From: Scleroderma bovista
Taxonomy: Eukaryota; Basidiomycota; Agaricomycetes; Boletales; Sclerodermataceae
Direction: 5' to 3'
DNA: 64,000 bases
Assembly: GCA_037178675.1 (NCBI GenBank)
Contig: JAYMGJ010000406.1
Location: 1 to 64,000 of the forward strand
Positions within the stretch are counted from its first letter, which is position 1. Each line of letters starts with the position of its first letter. The notes under the pieces are model-generated. The model ran no database searches. It worked only from the letters and a program-made list of their open reading frames with translations, and was not told where the DNA came from. Shown here piece after piece: positions 21,619-33,381 of the stretch. The position numbers were made by a program, and so were the translations under genes.

Positions 21619-23821
21619 ATGTTGAGCGCCATTGCAGCACGCAAGGCTGCTTCAAAAGACACCCCGAGGCCATCGCCGCCGCCTCTTCCAACACGAGAGT
21701 GGAGTCCATCGCGGCCTAACGACTCTGAGGACCCACAGCAAACAGGCAACGCCGAATGTCCCGCCAGTGCGATATCCAACTTTACGCCTGTCATTGGCCA
21801 GAACACCTTTGTTTTAACTGCCGGCGATCTCTCTAGTCTCGGGTTGCAGGGCGAGCATGCGGTCCTTCTGACTGTAAACACAGGTGAATCGTTGGCCCTT
21901 GTCGGCGTGTACCTCGTCGCCGTTCTCCGAGGCAGCATATCCTTGTGCGGCGTCACACTCCGGCCTTCCTTGACGCGACATCGCGTATTCGCACCTCGTT
22001 CATCACCCATCCCGGTGATTTCTTGGGTTCCTCTGCAAACTGACTCGTCGACCCATATACCACTGCCATCCGACGTTCACGCGACTCCAGATACCTCCAT
22101 CATTTTGATCCAACACGAGAATACTGGCGTGCACGGCCTGGGTCGCGCATGCAGAATATTCGACCATGTCTTTGAACCGCCACGAGACGCCACAACAGTC
22201 GACATTGGAGTGCCCGAAGTACACCTCGTACGTGATTGACAAAATTTGTGACTAGTCTCACTAACTTTGCTTGCTCCTGAGATATCGCACAGCAGCAAAG
22301 CGGTCTTACCTTTTATTCTTCCACCGTCATGGGATGCGGCACTCGCTCAAGTCGATCCTTTGCCTTGTTCCGATACTGACACCGACTTGGCGTCGGTCCC
22401 AATATGCATCGTCAAAGGACCGAAGAAATCTGGCAAAAGTACCTTTGCGCGGACGCTGGTAAACCGTCTGTTAAACCGGTCCGCTAAGAACTCGTTTTGT
22501 CAATCCGTTGATTGTCCTGATCACTTTTATTCCCAGCTATCGACGTGTCGCGTTCCTCGAATGTGACGTTGGCCAGTCCGAATTCACACCGGGCGGGATG
22601 GTTGCGCTCAACGTCGTGGAGAATTATATTTTTGGTAAAGTCGTTCATTTTGCTATCGGTGGGTCTTCGTGACTGGTTTATTTAGGCCCTCCCTTCACTC
22701 ATCCGACGTTACCGTACCGTGCGCATTTCGTTGGGTCCACCACCCCTCGTACAAGCCCATCGTTCTATATCTCTTCCATTCAATCACTCGTGGAGACATA
22801 CAAACTCGAGGTACACATCCCCGTACCACCAAACTCACCTGTATCCGACGACGACCGAATAGAGGACGCCATCCCACTTGTGGTGAACACGATGGGCTGG
22901 ACCAAAGGCCTCGGGCTGGACCTCAACGCTCGTATCGAAGAGTTATTGGAGGCCTCGCACGTCTTCGAGATGGAGGGCTCGGAGGAACGGGGCTGGCCTG
23001 CCCCGTTGCCCAGTGCGCAAAACGATACATTCTTTCCCTTCGGGATTGCCAAAAACATTGTACACACCATGCTCGAAGCAATATCACCCGAGGCGACAAA
23101 TGCACACGCATACACGGCAGCCGACCATCGAAGCCTCAACGTCCTATCTTACTTCTATACTGTCTTCCCGCCACCTCCTTCCGACCAACCTTCTACGTCC
23201 CCTTACTTTTTGACATCTTCCCCGCTTATTCCCCTTGGACAAATCACAGCGGAACGTTGGGACGTTACGCTTCCACTCTGCGCCCGGTACCCATACGAAG
23301 TTGCCTGCGACAAAGCATTCGACCGCGTATACCTCGTCGGAGCGGGACATGAGGACGTCGTCCCCTCCGAATTGATCCATGTCCTCAACGGCGCGGTGGT
23401 TGGCCTTGTCGCGTACGATCCTGGGGCCGATGAAACAGAGCACGAGCTAAGCGAGGAGGCCGCCTCAGGACCCGCAGCGGCAGGACTACCCTACACACCT
23501 GGTCAAGCCGCTCCGCGACCGTCCTCGTCGAGTTGTCTCGGCCTTGGCCTCATACGCGGCGTCTCGTCTCTCTCGTCTTCAGTGTACCTACACATTTTAA
23601 CCCCTCTCCCTCCGTCGATCCTGGCACATGCACGCGTGCTGGTCAAGGGCGAACTCGAGCTCCCTATTTGGGGTATGCTCGACTTCAGGGAAGGCGAGGA
23701 GGGCGGTGTGGCTGGTGTCGAGAGGGGTCAGGTGCCTTACCTGCAGTGGGGCAAAGGAGAGGGACTGGGCAGTGAGCGAAGGCGGGTCAGGAGAAACCTC
23801 ATGCGGAAAGGACAAATGTAA
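21619..23821 (+). CDS. GRC3: polynucleotide 5'-hydroxyl kinase GRC3/NOL9
   Basis: Grc3 phosphorylates RNA 5'-OH ends during pre-rRNA ITS2 processing, together with Las1, in the nucleolus (family knowledge). Exons 21619-22227, 22282-22478, 22537-22634 and 22686-23821 join to 679 aa. The Walker A motif GPKKSGKST (about 22417) is followed by FLECDVGQSEFTPGG, the CLP1/GRC3 hallmark, and later by VVNTMGWTKGLG. A long N-terminal low-complexity region precedes a beta-rich domain. The start at 21619 (MLSAIAARKAA) is preferred over an in-frame ATG at 21511 because the 36 upstream residues are Cys-rich and unlike the family. The second intron uses a weak GTCCGC donor. Confidence 0.9.
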
Positions 23822-23908
23822 AATATGATTTTAGACCCGCTCCCATCGTTTCTGGGAACGGCGAGTGAGTTAGCTCGGCTCAAAAACAGAACTCTCGGGC
23901 GGAACGTT

Positions 23909-23960
23909 CCATGGGTGAACACTACTACTGCTAGTGGTGCAGTCACTTTTTAGGTATAAA
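23909..23960 (+). repeat. downstream repeat, copy 2
   Basis: This is a second copy of the element at 21413, placed about 90 bp after the GRC3 stop and just beyond the end of the convergent FolB gene. It shares the starting CATGGGTGAACACTACTACT and the TTTTTAGGTATAAA end. Confidence 0.7.
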
Positions 23961-23971
23961 GATGAGATTTA

Positions 23972-24848
23972 CTACCATGATGGCCCCGCCTCCCGCCTCC
24001 TCGTCATTTCTACTCCTGAAGCATGGGCGAATGCGATCGCGCTGGGCTTCTCACACCGGACTGTGACAGCGTCAACAAGGGGAGGAGTGGCCAGGAGACA
24101 GGCATGGCAGAGCTCAAGTACGAGCTTTTCTAGGGTCAGATAGGACGAGGCATTGATCAACTGTAGTAGTTATGTAGCAGTGCTTCTGATAGTGATATCT
24201 GAATGAACATACCTGGTACAAGGATTGCACTATTTCTGGGTAATCTATCTCGCTCTGATGAAGTCCAGGACGCACAGAGCTAGTATAGGAAGGACGCTCA
24301 GAGAACATGATGTTGGTGATGACGCGCTGACGAGCAAGACGCTCCGGTGGGTTAACGCCGATAAGAACGGGCAGGACGAGGCCTTTGACACGCACAATTG
24401 CGGGGGGTCCAACAAGGCCACTTGCAGTCTCCTTGTCCGCTTTTGAGGCGTTGGATTCCCCCACCTTTGACGTCGTAACCTCGATGGAGAACCCTGATGC
24501 AAGCAAGATCTGCTTCGGAAGGTCAACGACCACGCGGACTGCGTCGGCACTTTCCCCAGCGAGTCCAAACGCAACCCTCGTCACATCTTCAATTAAAGCG
24601 TGCACACCAAAATAATGGACTCCAGAGCGTGTTTTTTCATCAACAATTGCTGTCACTGCCTTGGCAAGGTGTCCATAGTGTACCGAGTCCGCCACGTCGT
24701 CTGATGTGCCACAAGCATCGAGGAAAAATGGGCTGAGATGAAGATAGACACTCGCGAGAACTTGCTGGGGCTTCGGTCGCTCCCAGCAGTCTATACCAAC
24801 CGCGGCCGTAAGCTGGATGGAGTCCACGAAGACAGTGTCAGTCGTCAT
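23972..24848 (-). CDS. dihydroneopterin aldolase (tandem FolB domains)
   Basis: Exons 24213-24848 and 23972-24160 give 274 aa. Two FolB domains are arranged in tandem. The first (about residues 4-115) begins DTVFVDSIQLTAAVGIDCWER and contains HYGHLAKAV. The second begins VRVKGLVLPVLIGVNPPER and ends VRCEKPSAIAFAHASGVEM. FolB converts 7,8-dihydroneopterin to 6-hydroxymethyl-dihydropterin in folate synthesis (established). In ascomycete yeasts the same domains head the trifunctional Fol1 protein with HPPK and DHPS. Here the protein stops after the FolB pair, so those activities must lie elsewhere. The gene is divergent from aldolase. Confidence 0.85.
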
Positions 24849-25004
24849 TGAAGTTGACCATTACGTAATAAACGGTATGTAATCGGAAATCGACGGAACG
24901 TTACTGGAACGTTTGCTGTGATAAGATCGCAATAAATCCGACGCTCAGCTTTTCACCTCCACTTCGCTTCTCTTTTCTTAGATTTCTATCCGCAAATTCG
25001 AACC
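24849..25004. promoter_or_regulatory. shared divergent promoter, FolB / aldolase
   Basis: Only 156 bp separate the two start codons. The aldolase side contains a pyrimidine-rich tract (CGCTTCTCTTTTCTTAG) of the kind found just upstream of strongly expressed fungal genes. The TTACGTAATAAACG stretch is a possible regulatory site, not recognised as a known one. Confidence 0.5.
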
Positions 25005-26673
25005 ATGGGCCTCCTCGACATTGTCCCTGTAGGTCCTTTACCTTCTGGTCAATCCCGATCTCATCTATCCCAAAGGCTGGTGTATTGACCGGAAACAACG
25101 TTCGCAAGTTGTTCGACTACGCAAGAGAGAACAAGGTACGATTCTTGGTCCCATCGGAGCGCAGACGATGCTGAACTCGACCGGCCCCTGCATACAGTTC
25201 GCTATCCCTGTGAGTTCCTTTGGGGTCCTTTTTTGAACTCCCCAATCTGACCCACACTTTTAGGCCATCGTAAGTATTTCTGTCTTGCTCCCCACCGCCA
25301 GCCGCTCATTCACTGTTTTAGAACGTCACTTCTTCTTCCAGTGCCAACGCGGTGTTGGAAGCTGCCCGGTTCGCTCGATTTCGCTTGCTTTCGTAGGATC
25401 GTACTGATGGACGCATGCACAGGGATATCAAAGCACCGATCGTGCTCCAGGTTTCACAGGGCGGCAGTGCATTCTTCGCCGGAAAGGGCCTTGCCAATGA
25501 CAAACAGCAAGCATCCATCACCGGTGCGATTGCTGCAGCCCACCATATCCGGACTGTCGCAAAGTCGTATGGCGTGTGCGTACAAGCTCTCCCTTTTCAT
25601 ATCCAGATCGCAGTACTTAAACCTTATTCACAGTCCAGTCGTGTTGCACAGCGACCACTGTGCCAAGAAACTTCTCCCCTGGTTCGATGGCATGCTCGCA
25701 GCAGACGAAGAATACTTCAAAGCACACCAGGAACCTCTATTCTCCTCGCACATGCTTGACCTCTCTGAAGATCCCAAGGCGGAAAACATCGAGATCTGCG
25801 CCAAGTACTTCAAGCGCATGGCCCCACTCGGTCTCTGGCTCGAGATGGAGATCGGCATCACCGGTGGCGAAGAAGACGGCGTCGACAACACCGGTGTCGA
25901 CAACGCCGCTCTGTACACTCAGCCCGATGACGTATACGATGTGTACCAGGCATTGAACCCCATCAGCCCCAACTTCAGTATCGCAGCTGCGTTCGGCAAT
26001 GTGCACGGTGTGTACAAACCAGGGAATGTGAAGCTTCAGCCGGAATTGCTTGGGAAGCACCAGGAGTACACGTGCGCCAAGCTTGGTGGTTCGCCCGCGC
26101 AGCCCTTGTACGTTCTCTCGTCGTTCGAGCGCTGCATCTAATATCGTGGATAGGTACCTTGTCTTCCACGGAGGCTCTGGTTCAACCAAGGAGGAAATCA
26201 GAACTGCGGTCAACCACGGCGTTGTCAAGATGAACGTCGATACTGGTGAGGTCATTTTGTAGCACTTGATGTTTCATCCTTTAATGCCCCTTGGCAGACA
26301 CTCAGTTTGCCTACCTCGTTGGTATCAGGGTACGTTATCCCGCTGATCAATCTGTTTTCACTTCAACGTGTGTGATGTGATACAGGACTACGTCTTGAAG
26401 AAGAAAGATTATCTCATGACTCAGGTTGGGAACCCTGATGGAGCCGACAAGCCAAACAAGAAGGTCCGTTCGCGTGTCATGATATGTATCTTCGATCTCT
26501 CATATGCATTCAGTTCTACGATCCCCGTGTCTGGGTTCGGGATGGTGAAAAGACCATGGCTGAACGTGTCAAGGAAGCATGCAAGGATTTGGGTAATGTC
26601 GGTGAGTAGTCGGTCCATGCTCTGAGTGCTAGATGGATCTCATACATTCTGTCCTTGCACAGACCGTTTGTAA
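25005..26673 (+). CDS. FBA1: class II fructose-bisphosphate aldolase
   Basis: This zinc-dependent glycolytic aldolase cleaves fructose 1,6-bisphosphate. Twelve exons give 358 aa: 25005-25028, 25076-25135, 25198-25209, 25264-25269, 25322-25368, 25423-25575, 25634-26107, 26154-26245, 26298-26329, 26386-26463, 26514-26601 and 26663-26673. Visible motifs are MGLLDIVP, FAIPAINV, HSDHCAKK (zinc and catalytic region), EMEIGITGGEEDGVDN, FGNVHGVYKPGNVKL, FHGGSGS and KMNVDTDTQ. Exon 3 is 12 nt and exon 4 only 6 nt; both are needed for the conserved FAIPAINV block. The last exon adds just a few residues before the stop. Confidence 0.95.
25264..25269 (+). other. 6 nt microexon of the aldolase gene
   Basis: GCCATC, flanked by TTTTTAG and GTAAGT, encodes the Ala-Ile of the invariant FAIPAINV motif. 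Leaving it out deletes two conserved residues. Confidence 0.9.
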
Positions 26674-26944
26674 AAAGGATGCTAGATTGCAAGGGTGCAC
26701 AAACTTGTATTTTTATTCTAGACAAAGCCTCAGTTCCAATACGTGTGTTGCAATTGTTCATATCACTTCTTTTATAACATCTACCTCCGTGGGCGTGGTG
26801 ACTCATGAACGGGATTCAAAGGCTCGCACCAAGAAATACACAGATTGATATTCATAACGAACAAATAAGTAGAAAGTAAAGCCAAAAATACTTCGGTCCA
26901 CCATACCAACTATATTCTAGGATCTCCTGTCATAAGTCCAATGC

Positions 26945-29347
26945 TCAATGGGGAACTTCAAACAACAAACACTTGGTGTTATAGTGCTTCGTGATGGCAT
27001 GTCTGACTTCATCTCGCAACGCCGAACGGACGATCAACCCCCCGCAGGCATAGCAAAAATGCGTGTTGCACCTTGGTACAATGCACTACACACCGAATCA
27101 CAAATGAAACACAGAACGAATACCGTGAAGGGGGGAAACCTACCATCAAGTGATTGCATCCAGACACTTTCTGGATTGGCGTTTTGCAACCTGGAAAAAC
27201 AGGTCGCATTTCAAGATCGTCGGAAACCGAGGGATGGCGACATACTTGGGCAGTAGCGCCAGCCTTTGCGTCTGACCAGGCGGTCCAGTTCGGCAGACCC
27301 GTCGCAGGAATGTGTCGGACCTCCGGCGATAATCGTCTGTTGACATTCCTTGCACCAGACATGATTGCAGTCACGCAGGGGACAGGAGATGTTCCGCATA
27401 ACATCGTAGTCTTGTCGGTCGACGAACGCGGATCGCTTGCATCTGTTCACTGCCAGTAAGCGATACTGCATAGACACGTAGTTGGAAGATATACTTTTGG
27501 CAATGGAGCACCACAGAGAACTGCGCCAATTCCATTTCGGTCCATTTGCGATAGTGTTCCTCTGAGATGCCAATCTGCTCAACGAGGGACCGACTTATCG
27601 CTAAGAGAAACGTCTTCAGTTCTCTGGGCGTCTAAAAGCGAGCGAACAAAAGCTCACTTGCGGGTTCCTGCCGCCCACCACCACTCGCGAGACAGATGGG
27701 GCATGAGATAGGAAAACGGTGTTCCTCGATCTTCGTACAGATGAAATCCCGCAAACAATTCCTGCATATCAAATGCGCACAACCTTCCACCTGTGCAACG
27801 TTCTCTTTGGGCACGTCGTCTAGACATATCCCGCATCGGAAAATGCACTTTATGTGTTGGTGTGGTTCCACTTGGGGCCGACTGGGCTGGACGTCCTCGC
27901 CGTCCAAGATGCAATGCAGCTTCAAGGCGCGTTCTATCGACTCACTTAGATCCTCCGATGTACGCATCCGCGGAGAGGTTGGTCGCATCTGAGGGCTCTG
28001 TGGAGCGTCGTTGACAACGTTACGCGAGTCCTTTGGTTTCACGCAGCGCTTGATGTATGGCAGCTTCGGCGAATTAATAGCATTGCTGGCTGGGGGGCTG
28101 ACAGAACTGAGTCGCCGGTCTTGCCCTTGTTCTGCCAACTCCTTGGCGCGTTTGACAGCCTGTTCAGCTTTAAGCCTTTCCTTCCTTATTACATCCACCT
28201 GTGCTTCGAGACGCTGGATCTCTGGAGTGAGGTTTATTGTCTGTCGTTTGAGCTCGACGACCTCGGCCCGCAGGGTCCGCGGCGGAAGACTCGAATCGGC
28301 CGTGGCCCTTCGAGCTTCCAATCGTTGCCTCTTCGGAATAAATACATGGCCCGTGGCAAGAAGCTGGGGCTGCAGTCCACCACCTACGGGAGAAATGTAG
28401 TCGTCAGAACGAAGAATGCGGCTCAGGTTCAGCGCAGTTTGGGTCATGGAAGTGCTGAAGATGAGGCCAGAGCCGTGAGGGTGAGAACGGCGCGGTTGTG
28501 GGTCGAACACCACGAAAATTGTCTTGTCAGACAGCGCGTCTTGTATCTTGAAGCAAGCGATTATTTCTGGTGGACAAGTGAAGACGACAGCAGCACAGGA
28601 TTCGAAGGATCTTAGCTCCCTGAACAAACGTCATTAGATCAATCCATTGGGACGGTCGGACAGACACTCACTGTAGGATATGCTTAAAGTTGTCTGGCCG
28701 GGGAGGTTCATGCTTGGTAGAAATAGGCCGAAGGGACGCGTCGAAGAGTGGTGCGCGACAAATATCTTCGACATCAAGATGAATATCGCTCGACCACCCA
28801 GCACGGATAGACATGATTTCCTGTGCACGAGGTCACCACGTGAACTGGAAACAAGACAACCTGTGTCCGCTGGGCTCTCCAACCCATACCGTCCCACCAG
28901 GACAGCCCAACATTATTTTGCTCTAAGGTCTACACTTACCTCCACCATCTTGCGTGTGGCCAATGACGTGAGGATATCGGAGATGTTGCCTTGGTAACGC
29001 TCGGCTTGATGGAAAGTAATTCTGGCGAAATTCAGGGCCGCGAGGCTGCATGCCGAAACATCACCTGCAGCGAACTGGGGTGTTCCAGCAAATGAAACGA
29101 CGCGGTCTCGCCCAAGAAGGACATCCGAAGCGAGCGTGTCGGTGCATGAAACTGCACATTTGTCGTTGAATAGCGGCAGCGCCTTGCGCCGCGGGGACTG
29201 AACATGATGAAAGATCGGCTCAGTGGGCTTTGGTGGCTGAATTAGGCCTGCTAAGATATCCGAAGTGGGTTCCGGTGCAGCTGGTGTTTGACGGAAGCCA
29301 GTCCGAAAAGCTCTCAGACGGTCGAATTTGGGAAAGGAAGGTGTCAT
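26945..29347 (-). CDS. RBR-type (RING1-IBR-RING2) E3 ubiquitin ligase
   Basis: Seven exons (28940-29347, 28672-28820, 27658-28619, 27495-27600, 27246-27442, 27144-27190, 26945-27085) join to 669 aa. RING1 reads CGICLDDVP...GCAHLICRNC...CPIC. The IBR reads HCQKCKRSAFVD...SCPLRDCNHVWCKEC...HSCDG. RING2 reads WRYCPSCKTPIQKVSGCNHLM, then C, then CNTHFCYACGG; the Cys directly after HLM is the expected catalytic thioester residue. A coiled-coil-like stretch (about residues 300-345) precedes RING1. RBR ligases take ubiquitin from E2 onto the RING2 Cys before passing it to substrate (family knowledge). The substrate is unknown. The gene is divergent from actin with a roughly 500 bp gap. Confidence 0.85.
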
Positions 29348-29864
29348 GATGCGCAGTTCGTAATTATTATGCTCCTGTTCTGCGAAAACGTCAGAAATGT
29401 GTCGAGGAGAGGCATACAGGGCGCACGGTGTGGAGTGTGTTGGTACAAACCGTCCAAGCGGTCCTAAAGAAAGAGAGACACGAGTAGAAAACGAGGCGTG
29501 CCATCGCCTTGAATGAGAAGCACGGTGAAGAGAGATGCTGCGAGTCTCGTGCGTTCGTCGCTGCGACCCCTGGGTGAGACTTTAGTTGCGGGCATAGTTG
29601 CAAAGGTTCCGACGATGTACAGCCAGGAAATTCAGCTGTGCAAACTCCAGTCTGTCCGCATCATGATCCTGTTGCTCCTTGTCAATGCCTGCGCCGCATT
29701 CTCCACAGACGGACTGAGGCTGCGGGCACAGCAGAGAGATGTTTACGTTTGTTTCGTTACGTAAGTCACTGCCTCTGGGTTTGAACTAGTCAAATACTCC
29801 GACAGACTTTCACTTCTTCATTGCCAACCAACACCATCTACCTAACATCCCTTTGACATACACA
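29348..29864. promoter_or_regulatory. divergent region between the RBR ligase and actin
   Basis: No convincing gene is present. The actin side has a CT/CA-rich leader (CACTTTCACTTCTTCATTGCC) running up to the ATG at 29865. That is usual for highly expressed basidiomycete genes. Confidence 0.5.
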
Positions 29865-31478
<1,614 letters not shown>

Positions 31479-32665
31479 GAGTATGGGCGCGGTGCAGTAG
31501 ATTAATGAAAAGACGTCGATGTAGTAGAATGTCATCCTGTTGGATTTCCTTTCTTTGGGGAAATTTCGATTTGCCCACCTATGATACAATTGACCATTAT
31601 ATCTCCTAAAAACTTTTTACTCTTAACATCCATCCAAAGAATAGCTGTTGCGAACGATTTAGTGTTGTCAGGTATGTAGCCTAGATTGGGGTGATCCGGA
31701 TATCCTTCTCCTGGCACTGGCAAAGTGGTATCAACCGATATGATGATCCTTGCCAAGCGATTTTGATCCACTGTCTCTTGGTCGTCAACTTGTCGAGTCT
31801 GCTAGCACGTCGACAATAATGTTCTATGTGCTCCCGGCCGTCGGTATCATTCGGGACGGTATACAAGTACTTGACAATGGACAATTCGTACTTCGCAACG
31901 GAATAATAATCTCCGAGCAGTGTATCTAGCGGAGTTACTTTCAAACGGTCAAGCGGACCATTCGGAAAGTCTGCGCCTGTTTGCGCCTGCGTGTGTAGCC
32001 GGGGTGGAAGAATATGACCAAGATCATAGTCGTGAGACCTTAGTACGAGCGCAAGAAGGTAATTACCGTCTCAAGGCCATATCATAGCAGAAAAGGCAGT
32101 GCGGAACTTCACGGGACTGGTTAACTGGTGCAATGAATAACTGTAGCCCGTGGACAGATCCTAGTAGGTTTCGGAAGATAGTCGCTCCTTCTCGACGTAC
32201 AGGTTGGTGCTTTCAAGTCGAGTCCTGTTGAGAAGCACTCCAGCTACTAACAGCACTTCATATAAATGTGAACGATGTGCACGACGTACGTTGAATTTGA
32301 CCAACAATCTAGGGACACCGGAGTGTGTGCGTATTTCCGACTTCCATCGATTTTACTCATTTCCGCAGTGATCGAACGACATTCCTTTAGTAGAATGGGT
32401 GAAAAACGTGGATGAAATTACCAAGCAGACAATACGCAGAGGTGTAACGCACAAAGCAAAATACGGGAAGCATTACATAGAGGAGATGTGATATTCACAT
32501 GTTCTTGAGGGTGAAGCACCGCACAGAAGCCTTGGCGCTTACGGAAATCCTGTTGGCATCCATTCCCAAGTCCAAATGTAGTTCCAGTAGACTTGGTCAA
32601 TCTCATGTGATTGGCGGGGACGGGTGCAGATACAAAGCACGATGCACAGTTGGACTTAGTCATGT
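31479..32665. other. spacer between actin and the YR retrotransposon
   Basis: Reverse-strand frames at 31532-31944 and 32418-32663 are open but resemble no family I recognise. The latter ends just before the element insertion and might be a cut gene. Confidence 0.4.
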
Positions 32666-32835
32666 CTTTGCTGGTCGTAGGAGCTCAGAGGAGTGAGGCC
32701 GAAGGCAAGGGATAGATAAAATGAACTACTACGGACAATGATGATGTGCTATGAATGCTATGCAGGATGTGGGCGAGGGCGCGCAGCGCCTTCCGGCCGC
32801 GAGGCTGGGTCCTGGACGGGCGAGGTCAGCTGCGG
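32666..32835 (-). repeat. YR retrotransposon split repeat B2
   Basis: 170 bp, nearly identical to B1; about three differences are visible. It begins CTTTGCTGGTCGTAGG and ends CAGCTGCGG on the plus strand. It forms the left end of the element. Confidence 0.85.
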
Positions 32836-32980
32836 GGGCGGGCGGGGCCCCTCGCGCTGAAAGTGAGTGACCAGGTGAACCGGCAGTCCACGGCAACTGG
32901 AGCGAGACCGTAGCGAGGAAAGCAGACAGTCAGTGGGGTGAGAGGAGGTGCTGTCTGCTCCTAGGGAGTGGTGGGGGGGC

Positions 32981-33130
32981 GAAAAACGAGCGCTGAGTAG
33001 CGCAGGACTTACGAGCAGCCGGGGTGATGACGGGCGTCGAGAAAGAGAGACGACGCCTGCTCCAGCTCCTCCTGCGAAGACCATAGTTCTATCCCTACAC
33101 TCATGCCTCCTTACGTACTAGAATGTCAAT
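32981..33130 (-). repeat. YR retrotransposon split repeat A2
   Basis: Matches A1 from GAAAAACGAGCGCTGAG to CTAGAATGTCAAT with few differences. It joins B1 without a spacer at 33130/33131. Confidence 0.85.
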
Positions 33131-33299
33131 CTTTGCTGGTCGTAGGAGCTCAGAGGAGTGAGGCCGAAGGCAAGGGATAGATAAATGAACTACTATGGAC
33201 AATGATGATGTGCTATGAATGCTATGCAGGATGTGGGTGAGGGCGCGCAGCGCCTTCCGGCCGCGAGGCTGGGTCCTGGACGGGCGAGGTCAGCTGCGG
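33131..33299 (-). repeat. YR retrotransposon split repeat B1
   Basis: 169 bp copy of B2 lying next to A2, 83 bp from the end of the polyprotein frame. Confidence 0.85.
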
Positions 33300-33381
33300 T
33301 TCCCGGATTGTAGTCGCCTGACGCGTCGAGCTGGGACTCAGCCGCCCAGTCTATAGGAGGGAGACTCACTGTAAAAGGAGT

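Noticed and set aside
31532..31944. Reverse-strand gene after actin
   Set aside because: Two short overlapping frames, no recognised family and no clear introns joining them; kept as spacer.
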